The notes beneath the pieces are model-generated. The model saw nothing but the letters and a program-made list of their open reading frames with translations. It was not told the origin of the DNA and did not search any database. The position numbers and the translations under genes are program-made. A stretch of 64,000 nt of DNA from Gammaproteobacteria bacterium 28-57-27 (GTDB lineage Bacteria; Pseudomonadota; Gammaproteobacteria; Halothiobacillales; Halothiobacillaceae): NCBI GenBank assembly GCA_002281735.1, contig NCGK01000006.1:44334-108333 (forward strand), written 5' to 3'. Shown one piece after another: positions 28,775-36,385 of this stretch; within the stretch, counting starts at the first letter, position 1, and the number at the start of each line of letters is the position of its first letter.

Positions 28775-28784
28775 TATAAAACAA
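28728..28784 (+). repeat. attL: 57-bp tRNA 3'-end repeat, copy 1
   Basis: Bases 28728-28784 run from the anticodon stem through CCA plus 10 further bases. They are identical to 31361-31417. This copy keeps the full tRNA gene. Confidence 0.9.
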
Positions 28785-28820
28785 GGACTTAGGCAATTTT
28801 TACATCCTAGTAAATCTTGT

Positions 28821-28841
28821 TTTTGTCCATAATTTGTCCAC
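28821..28841 (+). repeat. Left-end motif of the integrative element, copy 1
   Basis: A TTTTGTC block and a TGTC-AC block lie 37 bp beyond the att repeat. The same pattern, 14 to 15 of 21 positions identical, recurs at 31454-31474, exactly 37 bp beyond att copy 2. A further GTGTCCAC lies at about 28852. These are candidate integrase or excisionase arm sites. Confidence 0.55.
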
Positions 28842-28910
28842 CTTTTTTGAGTGTCCACCTACTGCCCAAACACGCGGCTTTTTTGCTGCCTACATCTCTG
28901 ACCATATAAG

Positions 28911-29210
28911 CCCCTTCTCGCCGTCGTTCTCGGTCGCGGGATTCACGGTCGCCCGGCGCGCCCAAAAGTCCAAGGGGGGGTACCTTCGGGGGGTTCCCTT
29001 TGACTTTTGGGCGCGCCGGGCGAATGATTCCGCTACAGAACGAAGGACGACGGCGCTAGGGGTAGCCCCTTTGAGCCAGAGAGGGAGGGAGCATCTACAG
29101 CGCGCCGAACCTTGCTTTAGCCTGCATGGATGCAGGCCGGCTTAGGCACATGGAATCTGTGCCGAATTGGCCGGGAGGCCATGCCCGTGCATTCTGTGCG
29201 TAGTGATGCG
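28911..29210. other. Hairpin-rich non-coding stretch between attL and the integrase gene
   Basis: A long imperfect palindrome spans about 28911-29064. Its core arms (28950-28970 and 29002-29022, 21 bases, starting CGCCCGGCGCG) are exact reverse complements, and outer arms (CGCCGTCGT at 28919, ACGACGGCG at 29047) pair as well. Three more hairpins follow: GCCTGCAT-GG-ATGCAGGC (29120-29137), GGCACA/TGTGCC (29145-29163) and GGCC-GGGA-GGCC (29169-29180). No convincing gene is seen in the whole 28776-29254 gap. It may be a structured RNA, a replication origin, a packaging or transfer signal, or a regulatory end of the element. Confidence 0.65.
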
Positions 29211-29254
29211 GGTTGATCTGCTTAAACAGTGGCCGGGGCTACTGCTCTATATTG

Positions 29255-30247
29255 CTAAACCGGATTTTTGTTTTTCATGCTGAGCGGGTTGAGTCGCGTT
29301 GCTTCTTCCAAGTGCTCCGGCGCCAGATGCGCGTAACGCATGGTCATTTGCAAGGATTGATGCCCTAGGATTTTTTGCAAGGTGAGGATGTTTCCCCCGT
29401 TCTGCATGAAGTGGCTTGCGAACGTGTGCCGTAGTACATGCGTCATTTGCCCCTCTGCCAGCTCGTAGGAGCAATTTTTCACTGCTGCCCTGAACGTGTT
29501 GTAGGAGGGCGCAAAAAGCCTCCCATATGACTTCTGGATGCTCTCGAACAGCTCTTGGGTGATAGGGACGCTTCGCACCTTCCCGCTTTTCGTTTCACCG
29601 AAGGTGACGCGATAAGCACTCACATTTTCCGCCCTGAGCGTTTCGGCTTCGCTCCATCTTGCACCGGTAGCCAAGCAAACCCGCGCCACTTTCCCCGCGT
29701 CCGGGTTCTTCCCGCTGTCCAGAATGCCTAGCAATTCATCTATCTGCCCATGGGTTAAAAACCCCATATCGCGCTCGTCAACTTTCAGCTTTCTGATTAG
29801 GCTTATTGGATTGTCTTTTTTCCATTGTCCCATTCTTCGCAACTCATTAAACATCGCCCTTAAATAGGCCAAGTCATGATTAGCGGTATTCTCTCCAACT
29901 GACTCAAGGCGCTTTGCTCGAAAATCTGCAAACATGGTTGCATCAAACTCAAACCCCCTTGGGTCGCCCATTGATTGAATAATGAATTGCAAGCGGCTTT
30001 CTCGGTTCTTGCCATCCTTGAGCGTTATTCCGTGCTGGGTGTACCATAGGAAAGCAAGATCAGATAAGCGGCGCATGTCCTTCTTCTCGCCCTGCCATGG
30101 TTCCCCTGCTTGGGCTTTCTGTCTCGCATAGGCTTCATAGCGCAATGCTTCCGCCTTCGTCTTGAATGACTTCCGCACACGCTTCCCGTGCGCTCCTTCC
30201 GGTCGTATATCGACTAGCCAGCCGTTATCCTTCTTCTCAATTCCCAC
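29255..30247 (-). CDS. int: P2-type tyrosine integrase
   Basis: Site-specific recombinase of 330 residues, closest in layout to P2 phage integrase. The N-terminal arm-binding domain (GWLVDIRPEGAHGKRVRKSF) is followed by a SAM-like core-binding domain and a catalytic domain with GARWSEAETL (Arg I), KSGKVRSVPI (Lys), THVLRHTFASHF (HxxR) and LGHQSLQMTMRYAHL (His and nucleophile Tyr). A GTG start at 30247 is chosen because GGAGG lies 8 bases upstream and the protein then begins like P2 Int. It points toward the tRNA att site, as integrases in tRNA islands normally do. All catalytic residues are present, so it may be active. Confidence 0.93.
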   Translation of the reverse strand: MGIEKKDNGWLVDIRPEGAHGKRVRKSFKTKAEALRYEAYARQKAQAGEPWQGEKKDMRRLSDLAFLWYTQHGITLKDGKNRESRLQFIIQSMGDPRGFEFDATMFADFRAKRLESVGENTANHDLAYLRAMFNELRRMGQWKKDNPISLIRKLKVDERDMGFLTHGQIDELLGILDSGKNPDAGKVARVCLATGARWSEAETLRAENVSAYRVTFGETKSGKVRSVPITQELFESIQKSYGRLFAPSYNTFRAAVKNCSYELAEGQMTHVLRHTFASHFMQNGGNILTLQKILGHQSLQMTMRYAHLAPEHLEEATRLNPLSMKNKNPV

Positions 30248-30577
30248 GCTTACGCCCTCCGTCAAGATGTCCCGCCAGTCACACACCGACGTAGCGAGGT
30301 ACAAGCGTAGGAGGCGAGTGACCGGCGGGCTTGTTAGATAGACGTTCCTGTAACACGTCTAATCAAACAGAGCTAAGTGCGGTCATATCTACACACTACG
30401 CCACACACAGCCAAAACATAATATGTTTCAACATCTTTAAGTACATGCAGCTATCCACCACTCTTAGCCACACAATAACACAGCAATTCAAAACATAATA
30501 TCTTTTAACATGACATGTTGTTTTTAATCACTTCTTAAGTAGTTGTGTTTTTTCTTGCTTAGGTTCATCATGCTCGC
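30248..30577. promoter_or_regulatory. AT-rich divergent control region with direct repeats and a palindrome
   Basis: This gap between int and the divergent small gene holds two direct repeats (CAAAACATAATAT core, 30412-30434 and 30489-30511, 21 of 23 identical, 77 bp apart) and a perfect palindrome AACATG-A-CATGTT (30507-30519) that overlaps the second copy. They are candidate binding sites for Int, or for the ribbon-helix-helix protein encoded just downstream. Confidence 0.55.
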
Positions 30578-31042
30578 ATGGCAAAATTAGCACTAAACAA
30601 GACTGACAAAGAGGAGTTCGTTCAACTCCTTGTTGATGCTGGCTATCCAATTTCAGCGGCTAGGCAGGCCGTGTACAGTTGGACGAAAGAGGAAGGTTTG
30701 GAGTATCTCCGGCAGCTTCGCAAAACTGGCGGCTTTGCTTATAAGACTTTTAACCAATTCCTATTGAGTTTACCCACTAATATTCCGCAACAACAAGAAA
30801 ATGAAAAACCCATGTCCCAGGTAACCACGCCACAATCTAACAAGGAAACTATTCGTCAACCTGTTTCACCTATAGAGCAAAATCCTATTAAAAGGAAAAA
30901 ACAAGGGGTTTCCGTGGCGATTGACCCGGATATTAGAGAGCAACTTGAGGCTATTGCAGAACGTGAAGATTTAACCCTTTCGATAGTTATCCGAAAGGCT
31001 CTTAGGTTTTATCTCAATGCGAGGATTCAGAATGACAACTAG
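30578..31042 (+). CDS. Small element-borne protein with C-terminal ribbon-helix-helix domain
   Basis: The protein has 154 residues and is not recognised as a whole. Residues 1-60 are helical and polar (KTDKEEFVQLLVDAGYPIS...). Residues 65-105 are Gln/Asn/Pro-rich and probably disordered. Residues 108-148 (KQGVSVAIDPDIREQLEAI, then REDLTLSIVIRKALRFYL) fit a ribbon-helix-helix DNA-binding fold. It is the first gene to the right of the int-divergent control region and is AT-richer than the core genes, consistent with transfer. A regulator or relaxosome-accessory role is possible; neither is shown. The following gene overlaps its end. Confidence 0.65.
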   Translation: MAKLALNKTDKEEFVQLLVDAGYPISAARQAVYSWTKEEGLEYLRQLRKTGGFAYKTFNQFLLSLPTNIPQQQENEKPMSQVTTPQSNKETIRQPVSPIEQNPIKRKKQGVSVAIDPDIREQLEAIAEREDLTLSIVIRKALRFYLNARIQNDN

Positions 31043-31343
31043 CGCCCAACTTTTATCTATCGGCTACTTGGTGGAGGATTACCACGCCGTCCGTATGCTT
31101 CTGCTCAAGGCCGGTGATGATTCGATTGCCCCTGAGGTCGCCGTGTGGATGGCGCGGCTGAATACAGAACTATGTGAACTTCAAGCCAGCATGGTGAAGT
31201 CCTATACCGTACAGCATGACCTAGACCCTGATTCCGACTTCATCGCAAGTGTCCAAAATCTGTCCACTCGTGTGTGTAAAACAGTGGATTTAACGCCCGA
31301 TAACGTCGTGCAACTATTTGAAAAACATAACAAAGTGGTCTAG
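31032..31343 (+). CDS. Unknown 103-residue protein of the integrative element
   Basis: The protein is not recognised. The ATG at 31032 lies inside the end of the previous gene (11-base overlap) and is preceded by GAGGA, so the two are translationally coupled. It is mostly helical and acidic, with no signal peptide or transmembrane segment (LEDYHAVRMLLLKAGDD-like start, ending LTPDNVVQLFEKHNKVV). It stops 17 bases before att copy 2. Confidence 0.6.
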   Translation: MTTSAQLLSIGYLVEDYHAVRMLLLKAGDDSIAPEVAVWMARLNTELCELQASMVKSYTVQHDLDPDSDFIASVQNLSTRVCKTVDLTPDNVVQLFEKHNKVV

Positions 31344-31360
31344 TGTGTCGCCAATATCAA

Positions 31361-31417
31361 GACTCATAATCCTTTGGTTGCAGGTTCGAATCCCGCTGGG
31401 CCCACCATATAAAACAA
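31361..31417 (+). repeat. attR/attM: tRNA-Ile 3'-end repeat, copy 2
   Basis: Identical to 28728-28784 over 57 bases, and after one mismatch for 5 more. It marks the right end of the int-containing element and the left end of the small cassette that follows. Confidence 0.9.
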
Positions 31418-31453
31418 AGACTTGCATAAGTTTCCTTTGTCTCTGTTTTCAGA

Positions 31454-31474
31454 TTTTGTCAACAAAGTGTCAAC
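31454..31474 (+). repeat. Left-end motif, copy 2
   Basis: Same TTTTGTC / TGTC-AC pattern and same 37-bp distance from the att repeat as at 28821-28841. It suggests that the downstream cassette has the left end of a related integrative element. Confidence 0.55.
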
Positions 31475-31483
31475 GGTGATCTT

Positions 31484-31819
31484 ATGCTTCGTCTTGCTCT
31501 TTTTGTTTTTCTTTTAGGATTTCCCTCTTTTACTTTTTATAACTTTTATTCTTCTTCTCCTCGTATGCGGCCAAGTCCTGAAGCTTATAAGGCTGCTCAG
31601 GCTGCTGCTGAGCGTGCAAAGGCTCTAGCTAAACCAAGATGGGAAATTACTCATCCTGGGTCAAAGACTGATTGCCTTCGTGTCTCTGGTGGTGTTCTTG
31701 ATCCTGTTTTTGTTCGCTGTCATTATGGTTTTTGTGAATTAGTCACTTACACTTTTGATGGTCATCGGGTTGTTCATGAAGAACATCCTTTGCCTTTATA
31801 TATGTTTCCGAAGGATTGA
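31484..31819 (+). CDS. Small membrane-anchored or exported protein in an att-flanked cassette
   Basis: The protein has 111 residues and is not recognised. Residues 2-22 form a strongly hydrophobic N-terminal segment (LRLALFVFLLGFPSFTFYNF), a signal peptide or anchor. An Ala-rich helix follows (about 33-50), then a compact C-terminal domain with three Cys (about residues 65, 79 and 84). It is the only gene between att copies 2 and 3. Codons end mostly in T and the gene is far more T-rich than its surroundings, pointing to a different origin. The ribosome-binding site is weak (GGTGA four to five bases before ATG). Confidence 0.6.
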   Translation: MLRLALFVFLLGFPSFTFYNFYSSSPRMRPSPEAYKAAQAAAERAKALAKPRWEITHPGSKTDCLRVSGGVLDPVFVRCHYGFCELVTYTFDGHRVVHEEHPLPLYMFPKD

Positions 31820-31832
31820 GTTTTACTGCATT

Positions 31833-31872
31833 ATCCTTTGGTTGCAGGTTCGAATCCCGCTGGGCCCACCAT
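31833..31872 (+). repeat. attR: tRNA-Ile 3'-end repeat, copy 3
   Basis: 40 bases identical to 28736-28775 (anticodon stem to just past CCA). It is shorter than copies 1 and 2 and marks the outer right end of the integrated DNA; original chromosomal sequence, including the tRNA terminator, resumes after it. Confidence 0.88.
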
Positions 31873-31882
31873 CTACCTATTC

Positions 31883-31911
31883 AGCCCACTTTTACGAGTG
31901 GGCTTTTTTTT
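31883..31911 (+). terminator. Rho-independent terminator, probably of tRNA-Ile before insertion
   Basis: AGCCCACT-TTTACG-AGTGGGCT is followed by a run of T. It lies 11 bases after att copy 3, where the tRNA terminator would be if the inserted DNA were removed. Confidence 0.85.
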
Positions 31912-31931
31912 ATGTCGGAGTTAACAACCCG

Positions 31932-32339
31932 TTAAGGCTTGGCATCCGCGTCGTGATTGCCAAGTACCATGACGCCGTCGGCTTCAACACGTGCACCACG
32001 CGGCAGGCTGGCCACACCAACAGCGGCGCGTGCCGGGTAAGGCTGGTGAAAATACTCCGCCATGATGCTATTCACCGCAGCAAAATTGGCAAGATCAGTC
32101 AAATACACATTGAGTTTAGCGATGTCATTCAACGAACCGCCCGCCGCTTCGCATACTGCGCGCATGTTTTGAAATACTTGATGAATTTCTACTTCAATAC
32201 TGTCTTGCACCATTTGCATACTGGCTGGGTGCAGGGCAATTTGTCCGGAAATGTACACCGTGTCACCCACGCGCACGGCTTGTGAATAGGTACCAATCGC
32301 CTGAGGAGCTTGGGTGGTTTGAATGGTGGTGCGGTTCAT
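31932..32339 (-). CDS. ridA: RidA-family enamine/imine deaminase
   Basis: It hydrolyses reactive 2-aminoacrylate-type enamines. The protein has 135 residues with [25 protein letters not shown] near the N-terminus (split by residues, family start), [18 protein letters not shown] and [22 protein letters not shown] with the conserved Arg. The ATG at 32339 is used; an upstream TTG is in frame but less likely. Downstream of spoT on the same strand, the usual gmk-rpoZ-spoT-ridA order. Confidence 0.92.
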   Translation of the reverse strand: MNRTTIQTTQAPQAIGTYSQAVRVGDTVYISGQIALHPASMQMVQDSIEVEIHQVFQNMRAVCEAAGGSLNDIAKLNVYLTDLANFAAVNSIMAEYFHQPYPARAAVGVASLPRGARVEADGVMVLGNHDADAKP

Positions 32340-32417
32340 TTTCAATATTTCCTAAGGTTAATGTTGAATGACATGACAGAAGACGGATGGAAAAATCACG
32401 CACCAATCATGAGCGCC

Positions 32418-34613
32418 TCATGTGCGCCAAACTTTGAGCACGCCCTGATCCCGCTTTAAGCGCCGGATGATTTGGGCAAGCTGAAGGCGGTTGCTGACGC
32501 GCAAGAGGAAGGTGATGACAGTCACGTTTTGATCGCGGTCGTCAAAACTGACGTTATCAATATCCGCGCCGGTTTCCGCAATCGTGCCCGCCATGCGCGC
32601 CAAACCACCGCGTAAATTCTTGGCATTCAAGGCAATTTCAGCCTGGTAATCACCGCTGACATCGCTCGCCCACTCGACGGGCATAAGATTTTCAGGACGC
32701 GAGGCAAGCTCAACCGCGTTGCCGCACTGCCGCCGATGCACGACAACACCGCGCCCTGTGCTGACAAAACCGATGATCGGATCACCGGGAATCGGATGGC
32801 AGCACTTGGCAAAACTCACCACCAAGCCTTCGGAACCACGCAGGATCAACGGGGCGTTATTCAAACCAGGCCGCGAGCCCTTCTCGCCCTCGCCCATTTT
32901 AGCGGTCAAGCACAAGGCCACCAGTGCAGCCATGCGATTACCCAAGCCTATTTCACGCAGCAGCTCATTTAAGGTCGTTTGATATTGATCTTGTACGCAA
33001 TGCATCACGCGCTCGGCATCAATATCAGCCAAAGCGATCTGATGGGTTTCCAGTGCTTTATCAAGTAGGCGCGCGCCCAATTGCACCGCTTCATCCGCAT
33101 GCAAGCCTTTAAGGAAAGTGCGAATATGCGTGCGCGCCTTGGCGGTGACCGCAAAACTCAACCAATTTGGGCTGGGTGCAGTTCCTGGCGCGGTGATGAT
33201 TTCAATGGTTTGACCATTGCGCAACACGCTGGAAAGAGGCGCAAATTGGCGGTCAATTTTGCAGGCTACGCAACTATTACCCACATCGGTATGCACCGCG
33301 TAAGCAAAATCAATGGGGGTTGAGCGACGGGGCAATTCCATGATCTCGCCCATTGGCGTAAAGACGTACACCTCATCAGGGAACAAATCGCCTTTGACGC
33401 TTTCCAAGAATTCCTGCGGATTGCCCGCCTGGCGTTGAATATCCAGCAGCTCGCGTAGCCAATCACGCGCACGGGCTTGCGTTGCGCCGGTGCCATCGCC
33501 CTTGGCCTTGTACAACCAATGAGCGGCAATCCCGCTCTCCGCGAACTGGTGCATTTCGCGGGTGCGAATTTGTACTTCCAGAGGGATGCCGTGCGGCCCA
33601 AACAGCACCGTATGCAGCGATTGGTAGCCGTTGGCTTTGGGGATGGCGATATAGTCCTTAAAGCGCCCAGGCAACGGCTTGTAGAGGTTATGCGCCAAGC
33701 CGAGCAGTCGATACACATTGTCTACGCTATCAGTCACGATGCGCACCGCAAAGACATCAAACACCTCCTCAAAGGACACGTGTTTTTGCACCATCTTGCG
33801 GTAAATGCTGTACAGCCGCTTCTCGCGCGTCTGCACCTCAGCCTGCATGCCCTCATCCTCAAGACGCGCATTGAAGGCATCCTCGATCGTGCGCATGACC
33901 TCGCGCCGGTTTCCACGCACCTTGCGCAAAGCCTGTTCGAGCACACAATAACGCATCGGATACATCGCTTGAAAACCAAGTGCTTCCAACTCGTGACGCA
34001 AGCTGTTTAGACCCAGGCGATTGGCGATCGGCGTGTAAATCTCCAGCGTTTCGCGCGCAATCCGCCGCCGCTTATCCGGGCGCATCACTCCGAGGGTACG
34101 CATATTGTGCAAACGATCGGCCAACTTGATGAGGATGACGCGCACATCCTCGACCATCGCCATCATCATTTTGCGAAAATTGGCCGCCTGTTGCTCGGCC
34201 TTGGATTTAAAACGAATCTGGTCAAGCTTGCTCACGCCCTCGACCAGATGCGCCACCTCCGCACCATATTCGGCAAGAATATATTCATGCCCGGTCGGCG
34301 TGTCTTCGATCACATCATGCAGCAAGGCTGCAATGATGGTTTTTTCATCCATGCGCAACCCAGCCAAAATGCCCGCCACGGCAACCGGGTGAGTGATATA
34401 CGGCTCACCTGAAACGCGCGTCTGTCCCTCATGCGCATGCGCGGCAAACACATAAGCCTGAGCAATGCGCTCGGTGCTGGGCGCATCAAGATACTCCACC
34501 AACAGACGCTCAAGGGGCGCAAAAATAGCATCCCCCGCAGCCGGCACACTCGGTATGCCCGCTGCGGGGGATGAAAGTTCTGACATGGCAGACTCAAGCG
34601 GCTCGGCGCTCAT
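32418..34613 (-). CDS. spoT: Bifunctional (p)ppGpp synthetase/hydrolase SpoT
   Basis: It makes and degrades the alarmone (p)ppGpp. The protein has 731 residues: HD hydrolase domain (HAHEGQTRVSGEPYITHP, LLHDVIEDT), synthetase domain (LYSIYRKMVQKH, DVFAVRIV, NGYQSLHT), TGS domain (VYVFTPMGEIMELPR), helical/zinc-finger-like region (AKCCHPIPGD) and a C-terminal ACT domain. The HD motif is intact, so hydrolase activity is expected. Follows rpoZ by about 40 bases. Confidence 0.96.
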   Translation of the reverse strand: MSAEPLESAMSELSSPAAGIPSVPAAGDAIFAPLERLLVEYLDAPSTERIAQAYVFAAHAHEGQTRVSGEPYITHPVAVAGILAGLRMDEKTIIAALLHDVIEDTPTGHEYILAEYGAEVAHLVEGVSKLDQIRFKSKAEQQAANFRKMMMAMVEDVRVILIKLADRLHNMRTLGVMRPDKRRRIARETLEIYTPIANRLGLNSLRHELEALGFQAMYPMRYCVLEQALRKVRGNRREVMRTIEDAFNARLEDEGMQAEVQTREKRLYSIYRKMVQKHVSFEEVFDVFAVRIVTDSVDNVYRLLGLAHNLYKPLPGRFKDYIAIPKANGYQSLHTVLFGPHGIPLEVQIRTREMHQFAESGIAAHWLYKAKGDGTGATQARARDWLRELLDIQRQAGNPQEFLESVKGDLFPDEVYVFTPMGEIMELPRRSTPIDFAYAVHTDVGNSCVACKIDRQFAPLSSVLRNGQTIEIITAPGTAPSPNWLSFAVTAKARTHIRTFLKGLHADEAVQLGARLLDKALETHQIALADIDAERVMHCVQDQYQTTLNELLREIGLGNRMAALVALCLTAKMGEGEKGSRPGLNNAPLILRGSEGLVVSFAKCCHPIPGDPIIGFVSTGRGVVVHRRQCGNAVELASRPENLMPVEWASDVSGDYQAEIALNAKNLRGGLARMAGTIAETGADIDNVSFDDRDQNVTVITFLLRVSNRLQLAQIIRRLKRDQGVLKVWRT

Positions 34614-34650
34614 CAGCTAAACTCCGACAACCTTAAACCGGACAAGTGGC

Positions 34651-34974
34651 TTAAACGTCGTCGCTGCTGGCCGCGCGGCGCGGCGCGGGGGCTTCGTCCT
34701 CATCACCACGGAATTCGTTGAGTTCATCGCGAATTTCAAAATCCGCAATGCGCGTGCGCACAGGCTGGTGCACATGCACTTCGTCCAGCACCGCTTGCGT
34801 GACCTTGCCAGCAGCAATTTCGCGCAAAGCAATGACGGTGGGCTTGTCATCTTCCGGATCAACCAGTGGCTGAGCACCGGCCTCAATCTGGCGAGCGCGC
34901 TTGGCGGCCATGATGACCAGCTGGAAGCGGTTACCCACATCCTTCAGGCAATCTTCAATTGTTACGCGTGCCAT
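34651..34974 (-). CDS. rpoZ: RNA polymerase omega subunit
   Basis: It aids assembly of beta-prime and forms part of the ppGpp site. The protein has 107 residues: [43 protein letters not shown]. It carries an acidic/basic C-terminal tail (residues 85-107). Between gmk and spoT. Confidence 0.95.
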   Translation of the reverse strand: MARVTIEDCLKDVGNRFQLVIMAAKRARQIEAGAQPLVDPEDDKPTVIALREIAAGKVTQAVLDEVHVHQPVRTRIADFEIRDELNEFRGDEDEAPAPRRAASSDDV

Positions 34975-35032
34975 ATATCTTCTCCCGTCGTCAATTCATT
35001 TGAACCGCGCATTGTATAGAAGATGCGGGGCA

Positions 35033-35644
35033 TTAAGCCAGCAAGTCTTTGATTAGCCTTGTGTGGCGTACCGCTGAGCGCTCTCGGCGTGAACGATTCG
35101 CACGAAAAATGCACGCTAGCTCACGCAAAGCCTCTTCAAATACGTCGTTAATCACCAAAAAATCGAACTCGGCATAGTGTTGCATCTCGGTGCTGGCATC
35201 ACGCATCCGCCGCGCAATGATTTGGTCATCATCCTGCCCCCGCCCACGCAAACGGCTTTCCAGCACTTCACGCGCCGGCGGCAAAATAAAAATCCCCAGC
35301 GCTTCGGGAAACGCGGCACGCACCTGCTGCGCGCCTTGCCAATCAATTTCCAGAATCACATCCTGCCCGGCGGCGAGATTGACCTCGACCGAACTTTTAG
35401 CCGTGCCATAAAAATTGTCAAACACACGCGCATGCTCAAGGAATTCACCCTCCGCCACCATGCGCTCAAAATGCGCATGATCGACAAAGTGGTAATGCAG
35501 CCCTTCTTCTTCACCTGGGCGGGCAGCGCGCGTCGTGTGCGACACTGACACCGCAATCCCCGTTAAATGTTCATGCAAGGCTTTGACCAGGCTGGTTTTC
35601 CCAGCCCCAGAGGGCGCTGCGATAATGTAAAGCTGTCCGCGCAT
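35033..35644 (-). CDS. gmk: Guanylate kinase
   Basis: It converts GMP to GDP. P-loop IIAAPSGAGKTSL, SHTTRAARPGEEEGLHYHFV, LEIDWQGAQQVR and lid RGRGQDD are visible. The ATG at 35644 gives MRGQLYIIAAPS and 203 residues; an in-frame TTG 12 bases upstream is less likely. Confidence 0.96.
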   Translation of the reverse strand: MRGQLYIIAAPSGAGKTSLVKALHEHLTGIAVSVSHTTRAARPGEEEGLHYHFVDHAHFERMVAEGEFLEHARVFDNFYGTAKSSVEVNLAAGQDVILEIDWQGAQQVRAAFPEALGIFILPPAREVLESRLRGRGQDDDQIIARRMRDASTEMQHYAEFDFLVINDVFEEALRELACIFRANRSRRERSAVRHTRLIKDLLA

Positions 35645-35686
35645 ACTGCTTCCCAATACTTAAAAATCGAAACTTAAAAACAAACT

Positions 35687-36103
35687 CTAATACGTGACAC
35701 GGGTCGCGCCATCATGGCTCTGCATCACCCGCACACGATCCCCCGGCCGAAACGCCACATCCGTAGCCTGTACCACGGTTACATCCGCCCCACTATCCAA
35801 GCGCACGATTAGCTCAATACCTTCCTGCCTTGGCGACAACATCCCCACCATCGTCTGCGTTAGACCCTCCGCAGAAGCCTTGCCGCCAGCGCTGCGTGCA
35901 TAAGGCTGTTTCTTATCCATCATCGTGACTTCGCGCACCGCCTCGACCCGCCCCATATTGACGCTCTTGCTCGCTTGCGCCGGCACATCTTTTTTAACCA
36001 CAGCCTGCTCGTCACGCACCGGGGCTTCCGTGGCACACCCCGCAAGTAAAGACAGACACAGCAATACACCCGCGGCGCGAAAATCACAGCTTACAAAGCG
36101 CAT
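35687..36103 (-). CDS. Small outer-membrane lipoprotein (SlyB/Pcp-like)
   Basis: The protein has 138 residues. The signal peptide ends in lipobox LLAGC. The C-terminal part (ELIVRLDSGADVTVVQ, FRPGDRVRVMQSHDGATRV) resembles the beta-rich core of Pcp/SlyB lipoproteins, but the glycine-zipper segment typical of that family is short or missing, so the match is partial. GTG at 36112 is an alternative start; ATG at 36103 is preceded by AGGTGG. Confidence 0.65.
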   Translation of the reverse strand: MRFVSCDFRAAGVLLCLSLLAGCATEAPVRDEQAVVKKDVPAQASKSVNMGRVEAVREVTMMDKKQPYARSAGGKASAEGLTQTMVGMLSPRQEGIELIVRLDSGADVTVVQATDVAFRPGDRVRVMQSHDGATRVTY

Positions 36104-36187
36104 ATCGTCCACCTACGATCACATCATGGTCCAAGTATACCGGAGCCATGGACTCCGGCTCACATCTCAGACACAAAGCCTCGCGAA

Positions 36188-36329
36188 GGAAACTCTGATT
36201 GAATCCATGAATGAACTCAATCAGCCCGGTACGCACCCGTGCTGCCTCCCGCATTTCAATAACTTGCGCCATTGACGCGGCAGGGCATCCCTGCCGCACA
36301 CGGGAAGCCCTGATTCAATCAGAGCTTCC
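36188..36329. repeat. Short MITE-like element with 18-bp inverted ends
   Basis: GGAAACTCTGATTGAATC (36188-36205) pairs with the reverse complement of 36312-36329 with one mismatch. The right end is also part of a 27-bp near-palindrome (36303-36329, one mismatch). No coding capacity. It fills most of the gap between the lipoprotein gene and zapD. Confidence 0.55.
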
Positions 36330-36385
36330 CTAATTGTATTCTTGGCAGGTTTTAGCGCAGAATGCGTGGAATTGTGTACGGCTAG

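Noticed and set aside
28911..29064. Retron-type msr/msd locus
   Set aside because: The inverted repeat is suggestive, but no reverse transcriptase gene exists in the element or nearby.
28834..29145. 103-codon forward frame through the hairpin array
   Set aside because: It reads straight through the long palindrome, has no ribosome-binding site and gives a composition expected from repeats; treated as non-coding.
28728..31872. CRISPR array
   Set aside because: The three repeats are tRNA 3' ends spaced 2.6 kb and 0.47 kb apart; no regular short spacing and no cas genes.
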